Source: Pseudomonas sp. ABC1 (GTDB lineage: Bacteria > Pseudomonadota > Gammaproteobacteria > Pseudomonadales > Pseudomonadaceae). From it: a stretch of 64,000 nt of DNA. The stretch lies in NCBI RefSeq assembly GCF_013395055.1, contig NZ_CP058349.1, forward strand, positions 3,843,501 to 3,907,500, given 5' to 3'. The position numbers were made by a program, and so were the translations under genes. Positions 37,999 through 49,478 of the stretch are shown here, piece after piece (the stretch's first letter is position 1; each line of letters starts with the position of its first letter). The notes beneath the pieces were generated by a model. The model was not told where the DNA came from, searched no databases, and saw nothing but the letters and a program-made list of their open reading frames with translations.

Positions 37999-40050
37999 AT
38001 GTTGCCGTGGCGTGTTTCATGGTGTGGTCGCGCCGAGGCGCGAGGTCGCCCGCTCCGTTCTGTGATCGGGCGCGTCGGCTATTGGCTGGTGATTGTTTGC
38101 CTGTCATGGGCGACACCGGCTGTCGCCCATGAGCCGCTCACCCTCCAATTGCGCTGGATGCACCAATTCCAGTTCGCAGGTTATTACGCGGCGCTGCACA
38201 AGGGCTTCTATCGGGACGAGGGCCTTGAGGTCGTCTTCCGCGAGGGCGGGCCGGGTATCGCGCCTGTCGATGAGGTCGTGGCCGGACGCGCGGATTTCGG
38301 GGTTTCCAATGCAGGGTTGGTGAATGCCTATCTGAATGGCAAGCCGGTGCTGATGCTGGCACCGATCTTTCAGCACTCGCCCAGTGTGCTGCTGATTCGT
38401 GGCGAAGGGTATCGCACACCGAGCGACCTGGCCGGGAGCGGCTCCATTCTCCTGCTGGGCAGCGATGAAGATGTCGAGCTGAAGGCGATGTTCATCAATG
38501 AGGGCATTGCCCTGGATCGCCTCGGGCTGGTCACGGCGGGGCGGCATCTGGACGATCTGATCGACGGCAAGGTCCTGGCGCTCAACGCCTACCTGTCCAA
38601 TGAGCCGTACATGCTGGAGAGCCGCAACATCCCTTTCAGCCTGCTGCGGCCGCAGCACTACGGGATGGATTTCTACTCCGACCTTCTCTTCACCAGCCAG
38701 AAGATGGCGCGCCGCTCGCCTGCGCAGGTGGCGGCATTCCGGCGTGCCAGCCTCAAGGGGTGGGAGTATGCCCTCGATCATCCCGACGAACTGATCGATA
38801 TCATCCTCGACCACTACAACACGCAATCCAAGACGCGGGAGCATTTGGTCTTCGAGGCGCGAATGCTGCGCCAGCTGATCGCCCCCGACCTGGTGCAGAT
38901 CGGCCACAGCAACCCGGGGCGTTGGGAGCATATCGCCAAGACCTTCTCCAGGTTCGGCATGGCCAGCCGGGAGCGGCGCCTGGCCGAGTTCTTCTACCAG
39001 CCGGAGCGACCGGTCGATTACCGCTGGCTGAAGATACTGGCCGCGTTGTGTGCCTTGGGGGCGCTGTCGCTGGGGTTCCGTGGCGTGCTGCTGGGGCGCG
39101 CCAATCGGCGTCTGAGCGATGAGGTTCACGCGCGCAAAGCGGCTCAGGCTGAACTGTCCGAGGCTCACGACAAGCTGGCCCGCTTCAACGGCATCATCAA
39201 CGAGCACGTGATGATCACCCGCACCGACTGCCAGGGGCGGATCGTCGAAGTGACGGATGCATTCTGCCGACAAACCGGCTTTGCGCGTGAGCATCTGCTC
39301 GGGCTGGAGCTTTCGGCGCTGTTCGAGCCGCGGGGTGGAAAGGCGGAGCCGATGCATCAGGTCCTGGCCAATGGCGGCCTCTGGCAGGGCGAACTGCGGA
39401 CTCGCTGTCTCGATGGATCATTCTTCTGGGCCGATGTGACGATCAATCCGCTGCGGGACGAACAGGGTGCCTTGCTGGAGGCGACGGCATTCCATGTGGA
39501 TGTTTCCGCCCGCAAGTTGATCGAGCAGATTTCCCGCAAGGATGACCTGACGGGGCTGCTCAACCGACGTACCTTCCTGGCGGAAGCCGAGCGTGCCGTG
39601 GCGGAAACGTGCGCGCCCTATATCGCCATGGCCATGCTCGATGCCGACTTCTTCAAGCGCATCAACGACACCTGGGGGCATCTGGTCGGAGATCGCGTTC
39701 TGCGCGCCATTGCCCAGGAAATACTCGTGTTGCAGGAGGGCGGTAGCCTGGTCGGGCGTTTTGGCGGCGAAGAGTTCGTCGCGATCTTTCAGGTCGAGGC
39801 CCTGGATGAGCCGCTTTCCGCCTTGAGTGCCTTGATGGAGCGCGTTCGCAACCTGCGCTTTGCCGACGGCGATGGGCAAGTGAGCCTGACGATCAGTGTC
39901 GGCCTGGCAATCTGCCGTGCCGAGGCCGCCGTTCTGGAGGCGCTGCTCAGCCGGGCGGACAACGCGCTCTACCAGGCCAAGTACGAAGGGCGCGACCGCC
40001 TGTGCGTCGAGCATGACCTGGGCGTCTCTTTTCCGAGCACCGTGGACTGA
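37999..40050 (+). CDS. Diguanylate cyclase with periplasmic NMT1/THI5-like sensor and PAS domain
   Basis: This 683-residue membrane sensor has a signal sequence (about residues 23-43, ending TPAVAHE). An NMT1/THI5-type solute-binding domain follows (46-320, with LRWMHQFQFAGYYAALHKGF and YRDEGLEV typical of pyrimidine/thiamine-precursor or riboflavin-type binders). Next are a membrane helix (343-362), a PAS domain (395-505) and a GGDEF domain (510-670) with active-site GGEEF at 589-593 and metal Asp in MLDADFF. The residues where an RxxD inhibitory site would sit (580-583) are EGGS, so product inhibition is probably absent. It should make cyclic-di-GMP in response to a periplasmic small molecule. 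The ATG at 37999 is chosen; a GTG at 37909 would extend it. It interrupts the otherwise conserved rnhB-dnaE order. Confidence 0.88.
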   Translation: MLPWRVSWCGRAEARGRPLRSVIGRVGYWLVIVCLSWATPAVAHEPLTLQLRWMHQFQFAGYYAALHKGFYRDEGLEVVFREGGPGIAPVDEVVAGRADFGVSNAGLVNAYLNGKPVLMLAPIFQHSPSVLLIRGEGYRTPSDLAGSGSILLLGSDEDVELKAMFINEGIALDRLGLVTAGRHLDDLIDGKVLALNAYLSNEPYMLESRNIPFSLLRPQHYGMDFYSDLLFTSQKMARRSPAQVAAFRRASLKGWEYALDHPDELIDIILDHYNTQSKTREHLVFEARMLRQLIAPDLVQIGHSNPGRWEHIAKTFSRFGMASRERRLAEFFYQPERPVDYRWLKILAALCALGALSLGFRGVLLGRANRRLSDEVHARKAAQAELSEAHDKLARFNGIINEHVMITRTDCQGRIVEVTDAFCRQTGFAREHLLGLELSALFEPRGGKAEPMHQVLANGGLWQGELRTRCLDGSFFWADVTINPLRDEQGALLEATAFHVDVSARKLIEQISRKDDLTGLLNRRTFLAEAERAVAETCAPYIAMAMLDADFFKRINDTWGHLVGDRVLRAIAQEILVLQEGGSLVGRFGGEEFVAIFQVEALDEPLSALSALMERVRNLRFADGDGQVSLTISVGLAICRAEAAVLEALLSRADNALYQAKYEGRDRLCVEHDLGVSFPSTVD

Positions 40051-40115
40051 GCAAGGGGTTGTGGCCGGTTGGCCGTGAGTGGGATGAATCTCGCCTGAGC
40101 GGGGGAGGTATCCGC

Positions 40116-40121
40116 TACAAT
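40116..40121 (+). promoter_or_regulatory. Candidate -10 element for dnaE
   Basis: TACAAT (one mismatch to TATAAT) in CGCTACAATGCC lies 39 bases before the dnaE ATG. There is no clear -35, so this is tentative. Confidence 0.3.
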
Positions 40122-40159
40122 GCCACGTTCGTTTTCGTGGTCATCTTCAAGGCTCGCTC

Positions 40160-43687
<3,528 letters not shown>

Positions 43688-43709
43688 TTCCCGAGAGGGC
43701 GCACCACTG

Positions 43710-43741
43710 AGAGCCTGCCCACGAGATCGCAGGCAGGCTCT
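43710..43741 (+). terminator. Hairpin downstream of dnaE
   Basis: A perfect 10-bp stem, AGAGCCTGCC / GGCAGGCTCT, has a 12-base loop and lies 22 bases after the dnaE stop. It lacks a T-run. The other bases up to 43910 show no gene. Confidence 0.5.
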
Positions 43742-43910
43742 GACGTCGACACCTGGCCAGACGGCTGCTAGGCGGTTTTCCGCATTTTGAGCCTCCAGCG
43801 TTTTTTCGCCCCGGGTGTCGACCTGAATGCCTCCTTCCCGTAAGGTATGGCGCACAAAAAACGGAACAGCTCCCCGGCCTTTGTGGCCGTCGACGCATGA
43901 CGGATACCTA

Positions 43911-44861
43911 ATGAACCCGAATTTTCTCGATTTCGAACAGCCGATTGCCGACCTGCAAGCCAAGATCGAAGAGCTGCGACTGGTTGGCAATGACAACTCA
44001 CTGAACATCGGCGATGAGATCGCCCGCCTGCAGGACAAGAGCGAGTCGCTCACTGCAAGCATCTTCAGCAATCTGAGCAGCTGGCAGATCGCGCGTCTGG
44101 CGCGCCACCCGCAGCGCCCCTACACGCTGGACTACATCAGCAACCTGTTCACCGAGTTCGAAGAACTGCACGGTGACCGCCACTTCTCCGATGATGCCGC
44201 CATCGTCGGTGGTGTGGCCCGTCTCGACGGCCAGCCGGTCATGGTCATCGGTCACCAGAAAGGCCGCGAAGTGCGTGAGAAGGTTCGCCGCAACTTCGGC
44301 ATGCCGCGTCCCGAGGGCTACCGCAAGGCGTGCCGCCTGATGGAAATGGCTGAACGTTTCCGCATGCCGATCCTGACCTTCATCGACACCCCTGGCGCCT
44401 ATCCTGGCATCGATGCCGAAGAGCGTAACCAGAGCGAGGCCATCGCCTGGAACCTGCGCGTCATGTCCCGTCTGAAGACGCCGATCATCGCGACCGTGAT
44501 CGGTGAGGGTGGTTCGGGTGGCGCGCTGGCCATCGGTGTGAGCGACCGTCTGAATATGCTGCAGTATTCCACCTACGCGGTGATCTCTCCGGAAGGCTGT
44601 GCCTCGATCCTCTGGCGCACAGCGGAAAAAGCCCCGGAAGCGGCCGAAGCCATGGGCGTTACTGCGGCTCGCCTGAAGGATCTGGGTATCGTCGATCGCA
44701 TTATCAGCGAGCCATTGGGTGGCGCACACCGTAACCCGCAAGCCATCGCCGAGAGCATTCGCGATGTGTTGACCGAGCAACTGGATGCGCTCCGGACGCT
44801 CGACACCGAGATCCTGCTGGCTCAGCGCTATGAGCGCCTGATGAGCTTCGGCGTTCAGTAA
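43911..44861 (+). CDS. accA: Acetyl-CoA carboxylase carboxyltransferase subunit alpha
   Basis: AccA and AccD together transfer the carboxyl group from biotin to acetyl-CoA, giving malonyl-CoA, the first committed step of fatty acid synthesis. The 316-residue protein begins [22 protein letters not shown]. It has the crotonase-fold core with [25 protein letters not shown] and [19 protein letters not shown], plus the [12 protein letters not shown] segment. The ATG at 43911 is the family start; the in-frame upstream extension to 43827 is not conserved-looking. It lies 223 bases downstream of dnaE and 162 bases upstream of tilS. Confidence 0.97.
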   Translation: MNPNFLDFEQPIADLQAKIEELRLVGNDNSLNIGDEIARLQDKSESLTASIFSNLSSWQIARLARHPQRPYTLDYISNLFTEFEELHGDRHFSDDAAIVGGVARLDGQPVMVIGHQKGREVREKVRRNFGMPRPEGYRKACRLMEMAERFRMPILTFIDTPGAYPGIDAEERNQSEAIAWNLRVMSRLKTPIIATVIGEGGSGGALAIGVSDRLNMLQYSTYAVISPEGCASILWRTAEKAPEAAEAMGVTAARLKDLGIVDRIISEPLGGAHRNPQAIAESIRDVLTEQLDALRTLDTEILLAQRYERLMSFGVQ

Positions 44862-45023
44862 TACCTCCCCTCGGCGCCGTGTTTCGTTATCTGAAGCATG
44901 GCGCCGTTCGCTTATCCGGCGCAGCCGCGCGCCATCCCCAGCACGCTGGATGCCGATGTGGCTTTCGACGTGTGCGTCTGCATGCGATCCTGAGTGGAAT
45001 TCTGGCCGTTGAACGTGCACGCC

Positions 45024-46325
45024 ATGGATGATCAGGCTTTCGAAGCCCTGTTGCTTGCCGCCCTCGAACCATGGACCTCATCCGGGCGGGTATGGGTCGC
45101 TTTTTCCGGCGGCCTGGATTCGACTGTGCTGCTGCATGCTGTCGCCACCCTGGCGACTCGCCGCCCCTTGCCTGAAGTACGCGCCGTACACGTTCATCAT
45201 GGATTGCAAGCGGTCGCGGATGCGTGGGTCGGGCACTGCCAGGCCGTCTGTGACGCATTGCAGGTCGAGCTGAGCGTGCGGCGGGTGCAGGTCGATGGCG
45301 GCAGCAGTCTGGAGCGCGCGGCGCGTGAGGCGCGCTACGCGGCGTTCCAGGCATTACTGGGGCCGGGTGAACTGCTGTTGCAGGCCCAGCATCAGGATGA
45401 TCAGGCGGAAACCATACTCTATCGGCTGTTGCGTGGTGCCGGTGTGCGCGGCCTGGCGGCCATGCCTGCTGGTCGGCCGCTGGCTGCGGGGCACCTGTTG
45501 CGGCCACTGCTGGGCGTTCCTCGTAGCGCTCTGCAGGCCTATGCCGAGCGGCATGGGTTGGTCTGGGTCGAAGATCCGACGAACGCCGATACCCGCCTGG
45601 CGCGAAATTTCCTGCGTCGGGAAATCCTGCCGCGCCTGTGTCTCCACTGGCCGCAGGCGCCCGCAGTGCTGGCGCGGGCCGCGATGCACCAGGCCGAAGC
45701 CCAGGGTCTGTTGCAGGAGCTGGCTGAATCCGATCTGCGTACCTGTCACTCCAGTCTGCCTCTCGACTGGCTGGAGTTTCCCTGCCTGGATCTTGAGGCG
45801 CTGCGTCAATTGTCCGATGCGCGTCAGCGCAATCTGCTGCGCCACTGGCTGGGGCGTTTCGTTCGTTTGCCGGATGCCCGTCACTGGCGAAGCTGGGAGA
45901 GCCTGCGGGATGCTTCGCCGGATGCCAGTCCGCGCTGGCAACTGGAGGCGGGGGAGGTGCGCCGGCATGGGAGCAGGCTGATTTGGCTCGATGCGTTCTG
46001 GTGCGAGCACTGGGTGGGTGAGGTGCAGCCTTGGGCGCAGCCGGAGCAGCCGCTGGCACTGCCGGGTAATGGTTCGGTCTGGCTCGAAGGCGCAGTGCCA
46101 GAGGGGCGCTTGAGTATCGGCTACCGCCAGGGTGGGGAAATCCTGGACCTGCCCGGACGGGGCCGGCGCGATCTCAAGCGTTTGTTGCAGGAAGTTGGCG
46201 TGCCGGAGTTTATACGCTTGCGCCTGCCCCTGTTGCTGCAGGACGGGCGGCCAATCGCGATCGCTAATGTGCCGGATAGTCCAGGCCACTATCGGTTCCG
46301 CTGGCAACTACCAGGCACGTGCTAA
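45024..46325 (+). CDS. tilS: tRNA(Ile)-lysidine synthase
   Basis: TilS modifies C34 of the CAU-anticodon tRNA(Ile) to lysidine with ATP and lysine, so that AUA is read as Ile. The 433-residue protein has the PP-loop ATPase motif SGGLDS at residues 28-33. VHVHHGLQ, LLQAQHQDDQAETILYRLLRGAGVRGL and DPTNADTRLARNFLRREILPRL follow, and the C-terminal TilS substrate-binding domain ends in HYRFRWQLPGTC. The ATG at 45024 (MDDQAF) is chosen over upstream in-frame starts. Its stop overlaps the stop of the convergent AraC gene by 3 bases. Confidence 0.95.
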   Translation: MDDQAFEALLLAALEPWTSSGRVWVAFSGGLDSTVLLHAVATLATRRPLPEVRAVHVHHGLQAVADAWVGHCQAVCDALQVELSVRRVQVDGGSSLERAAREARYAAFQALLGPGELLLQAQHQDDQAETILYRLLRGAGVRGLAAMPAGRPLAAGHLLRPLLGVPRSALQAYAERHGLVWVEDPTNADTRLARNFLRREILPRLCLHWPQAPAVLARAAMHQAEAQGLLQELAESDLRTCHSSLPLDWLEFPCLDLEALRQLSDARQRNLLRHWLGRFVRLPDARHWRSWESLRDASPDASPRWQLEAGEVRRHGSRLIWLDAFWCEHWVGEVQPWAQPEQPLALPGNGSVWLEGAVPEGRLSIGYRQGGEILDLPGRGRRDLKRLLQEVGVPEFIRLRLPLLLQDGRPIAIANVPDSPGHYRFRWQLPGTC

Positions 46326-47182
46326 CAGGGGCCGGGGCAGCTTCTGAGCACAAGCCTCGGCGAGAAACCGAATTCGCGCTTGAAGGCAGTGCTGAAATTG
46401 GACGGACTGGAGTAGCCGGCGATAAAGGCCGCCTGGCTGACAGAAGCGCTCTGGTCGCGCAGCGCGGACAGCGCCAGTGCCATGCGGCGGCTCCTGATGA
46501 AGTCAGCAGGGCCCTGGCCGAAATGCTCCTGGCATAACCGCTGCAAGGTCCGCGGGCTCAGGGCGCAGGCCCGACTAAGACTCAGGGCATTCAGTTGCGG
46601 GTCGCCGAGGTGGCGCGCCACATGCTCGCGCACCCTGTCCAGGGCCGGTCTGCGGTTGCTCCGAACGCTGGGGGCCGCGCCCATCGTGCAGGCGCTCAAG
46701 GCCGCTCGGTAGAAATTGATGCCGTCGGACATGTAGGCCAGTTCGCCCAAGGTGTCGCGTTGAGGACTACGGGCTGCCAGCAACGCGGTCGCGCTGCCCA
46801 GCACCTGGGTATCCGGTTCGAGAAAGCGATGTTCCAGATGCTGTGACAGCGAGTCGCTGCCCAGGCCCGTGCCTCGTTCTTCCCGCAGAGGCCAGCGGGG
46901 GGCGATCGAAACCGCTACCTTGCTGAACGGGCGGCCCCTGCATTCGAGCATTTTCAGCGTCGAATTTTTTTCCAGTCTGATCATCATGGCCACGGGGCGT
47001 TGGCGCTCTTCCGTGGAAAGGGTGAATTCCTGATCATCGATGCAGAACTTCTGATGGCCGTTCAACAGCAGCATGAACATCTGCTTGGGGGTCAGGCGCC
47101 GCTCGCTGGGTGCAAGGGAGGTGGGCACCTCTTCGTTGTACACGCCGATCCGGAAATCTCCCGGGTATAGATTGACAGTCAT
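46322..47182 (-). CDS. AraC-family regulator of the adjacent siderophore receptor genes
   Basis: This 286-residue transcription factor has an AraC/XylS double helix-turn-helix at residues ~195-280 (LSLSRACALSPRTLQRLCQEHFG and the second HTH with GYSSPSNFSTAFKREFGFSP). An N-terminal effector domain resembles PchR-type regulators. It is divergent from a TonB-dependent receptor and probably activates it when the ferric siderophore enters, as PchR does for FptA. The start at 47182 is supported by GGAG seven bases upstream; a longer frame to 47293 has no Shine-Dalgarno and would run over the candidate Fur box. The ligand is unknown. Confidence 0.82.
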   Translation of the reverse strand: MTVNLYPGDFRIGVYNEEVPTSLAPSERRLTPKQMFMLLLNGHQKFCIDDQEFTLSTEERQRPVAMMIRLEKNSTLKMLECRGRPFSKVAVSIAPRWPLREERGTGLGSDSLSQHLEHRFLEPDTQVLGSATALLAARSPQRDTLGELAYMSDGINFYRAALSACTMGAAPSVRSNRRPALDRVREHVARHLGDPQLNALSLSRACALSPRTLQRLCQEHFGQGPADFIRSRRMALALSALRDQSASVSQAAFIAGYSSPSNFSTAFKREFGFSPRLVLRSCPGPC

Positions 47183-47272
47183 CCGCCATCTCCACTGGAT
47201 TCGCTGCGTATGTCCGATGCGCAAAGCCCTTTGTCCTGTTGGCAAAGGACCCTCTGGGACAGGCTCTGTATT

Positions 47273-47291
47273 GTATATGAGACTCATCATC
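47273..47291. promoter_or_regulatory. Candidate Fur box between the AraC gene and the receptor
   Basis: On the minus strand the site reads GATGATGAGTCTCATATAC. By eye 12 of 19 bases match the classical GATAATGATAATCATTATC. Its position between the divergent regulator and receptor is where iron control would be expected. Such matches are common in Pseudomonas Fur sites but are not conclusive. Confidence 0.45.
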
Positions 47292-47348
47292 AAATCAGAT
47301 GGGTTTTCATATTCATAGGTTACTGCCAGCCAGGAGCGTTGAAAGGAA

Positions 47349-49478
47349 ATGTCGTTTATCGAAGTGGAACGCCACCGTAACGAGTGGTGCGGCGTCGTAT
47401 TGCTGACGGCGGCCCTCGCCGGCGTTGTTCCGGTTTTGGCACAGGCGGACGCTGAGGGTAATGGCGTCGCGCAACTGGGTGAGATCAGGGTCGATGAGCG
47501 GGTGGATGAAGGTTATGTCTCTCGCAACTCGTCCACGGCGACGAAAACCGACACGCCGTTGAAGGAAACGGCTGCTTCGATCTCCATCGTCACAGCCGAG
47601 AGGATGGAGGACCAGGCGGTCAAGTCGGTTCCCGAGGCATTGCGTTATACCGCCGGGGTCATCTCGGAATACCGGGGTGCCTCGAATGCCGGGGATGAAA
47701 CCATGGTGCGAGGTTTCGGTTATGTGCCGCGCTACGTCGATGGCCTTGCTGTCGCCAGTGGCACCATCGAGCCCTGGTTGTTGGAAAACATCGCAGTGCT
47801 GAAAGGGCCGGCTTCGCTGCTCTATGGCCAGAGCAACCCTGGCGGGCTCATCGACATGAGCACCAAGGTAGCTTACGGCCAGGAGATCAATCGCGTCGGT
47901 CTGGGCACCGGTTCACGGGCACGTGCCGAGGGACGCTTCGATTTTGCCAGGCGCCTGGGGGACACGGCGCTGTCCTGGCGTGTGGTCGGTCTGGCATCAC
48001 GTGCCGATACCCAGGAGGACGGTCTGAAGACCCGCCGCCTGGCCATCGCGCCATCCCTGTCGTGGGCGCCCACCGATGACACCAGCCTGATCGTCTCTGC
48101 GCGCTACCAGCGTGAGCCGGATGCGGGCTACCGTAACTTTCGTGAGCGTCTGGGGACCGATACAACCACTCCTTATGGACGGATTCCAGCTGATTTCCTG
48201 GTGGGTGATACCGACCATGAGCGTTCGTCATCCACCAGCCAGTCTCTGGGCTACAGTTTCGAGCATGCCTTTTCACCCAACCTGATCTTCCGCCAGAAGG
48301 CTCGCGTATCGGAGGTCGAATCCAGGCGTGACACCCTGGTATGGGGCTCGTTGGCTGCGGACCAGCGTACGATCTCGCGCACGGCCAGCGACTCCCTCTC
48401 GGAAACCGATCAGGCACTGATCGACAACCAATTGGAGACGCGCTTCGGCTTCGCCGGATTCGAGCACTTGTTGCTGAGTGGTTTCGATGTGCAGTACACC
48501 CGCTCGACCAACCTCTCCTGGCGTGGTCGTGCCAATTCAATCGACTGGGTGGCGCCGGTTTACGGCAATGTGGTGCTGAGCAACTACAGCCAGTCTGGCG
48601 ACTCGCTGTCGCGCACTCGCCAGCAAGGGGTCTATCTGCAGGACCAACTGACTCGAGGGCGCTGGCACCTGGTTGCCGGCTTGCGCCATGACTGGGCCAA
48701 CAATGAAACGTTGAACCGCCTCAGTGGCACGCGTGCCGACATCGACAGCGAGGCCTTCAGCGGACGCGTTGGTGTGCTCTATACCCTGGATAGCGGCTTT
48801 GCTCCCTATGCCAGTTATTCGACTTCATTCGAGCCGGTCACTCAGGTGCCACAAGCAGGGGAGAGGAGTTTCGATCCGACCGAGGGCGAGCAGCTCGAGG
48901 TGGGCCTGAAGTGGTCCAGCCCTGATGACAGTCTGATGATCACCACCTCCGTCTATGACCTGCGCCAGGCCAATGTGCTCAAGTCGATCGAAGGCACGAC
49001 ACCGACGGCCTACGAGCAAGTCGGCGAGATTCGCAGCCGAGGCTTCGAGGTTGAGGCTCAGGGCAAGGTCACACGCAATCTTTCACTGGTGGGTGGTTAC
49101 TCCTATATCGACTCGGAGATATCCAAATCCAACAATCGCGCTGAAGTCGGTATGAAGAACGACCGGATACCCAGCCACCAGGCATCGCTTTGGGGCAAGT
49201 ACCTGTTCGATAGCGGTCTCGACGTCGCGCTGGGCGCACGCTACACCGGTGCCAGCTGGGCGCGTAACGAGGCTTTCAGCGTGCCTTCCTACACCTTGTT
49301 GGACCTTGCGCTCGGCTACGACTGTGGAAGGCTCGATCCTCGTTGCGCCGGCCTGCGCGGACAAGTGAACGTATCGAACCTGACAGACGAGTACTACACC
49401 GCGTCCTGCTCCGGCGCCTATGCCTGTTTCGTCGGCAACGAGCGGGTGATCAGCGCGTCCCTGGATTACCAGTGGTGA
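47349..49478 (+). CDS. TonB-dependent siderophore receptor, FhuA-like
   Basis: This 709-residue outer-membrane receptor has a signal peptide (hydrophobic GVVLLTAALAGVVPVLAQA, about residues 15-33). A plug domain follows (about 65-175, with SVPEALRYTAGV, MVRGFGY and LKGPASLLYGQSNPGGLIDM), then a 22-strand barrel ending in the usual aromatic residue (LDYQW). The SLLYGQSNPGGLI box and the C-terminal paired cysteines (ASCSGAYACFVGNERVISA) are typical of the FhuA/FoxA hydroxamate-siderophore class. There is no N-terminal STN signalling domain, so control by the divergent AraC protein is more likely than an ECF sigma/anti-sigma pair. It is translationally coupled (GTGA) to an exported esterase. Confidence 0.9.
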   Translation: MSFIEVERHRNEWCGVVLLTAALAGVVPVLAQADAEGNGVAQLGEIRVDERVDEGYVSRNSSTATKTDTPLKETAASISIVTAERMEDQAVKSVPEALRYTAGVISEYRGASNAGDETMVRGFGYVPRYVDGLAVASGTIEPWLLENIAVLKGPASLLYGQSNPGGLIDMSTKVAYGQEINRVGLGTGSRARAEGRFDFARRLGDTALSWRVVGLASRADTQEDGLKTRRLAIAPSLSWAPTDDTSLIVSARYQREPDAGYRNFRERLGTDTTTPYGRIPADFLVGDTDHERSSSTSQSLGYSFEHAFSPNLIFRQKARVSEVESRRDTLVWGSLAADQRTISRTASDSLSETDQALIDNQLETRFGFAGFEHLLLSGFDVQYTRSTNLSWRGRANSIDWVAPVYGNVVLSNYSQSGDSLSRTRQQGVYLQDQLTRGRWHLVAGLRHDWANNETLNRLSGTRADIDSEAFSGRVGVLYTLDSGFAPYASYSTSFEPVTQVPQAGERSFDPTEGEQLEVGLKWSSPDDSLMITTSVYDLRQANVLKSIEGTTPTAYEQVGEIRSRGFEVEAQGKVTRNLSLVGGYSYIDSEISKSNNRAEVGMKNDRIPSHQASLWGKYLFDSGLDVALGARYTGASWARNEAFSVPSYTLLDLALGYDCGRLDPRCAGLRGQVNVSNLTDEYYTASCSGAYACFVGNERVISASLDYQW

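Noticed and set aside
47183..47293. Longer N-terminus for the AraC regulator
   Set aside because: There is no Shine-Dalgarno at 47293 or 47287, and the region would cover the candidate Fur box. ATG 47182 has a good GGAG.
49343..49474. Longer N-terminus for the siderophore esterase starting inside the receptor gene
   Set aside because: The first 44 codons are an Arg-rich off-frame reading of the receptor. Starting at GTG 49475 yields a proper signal peptide.
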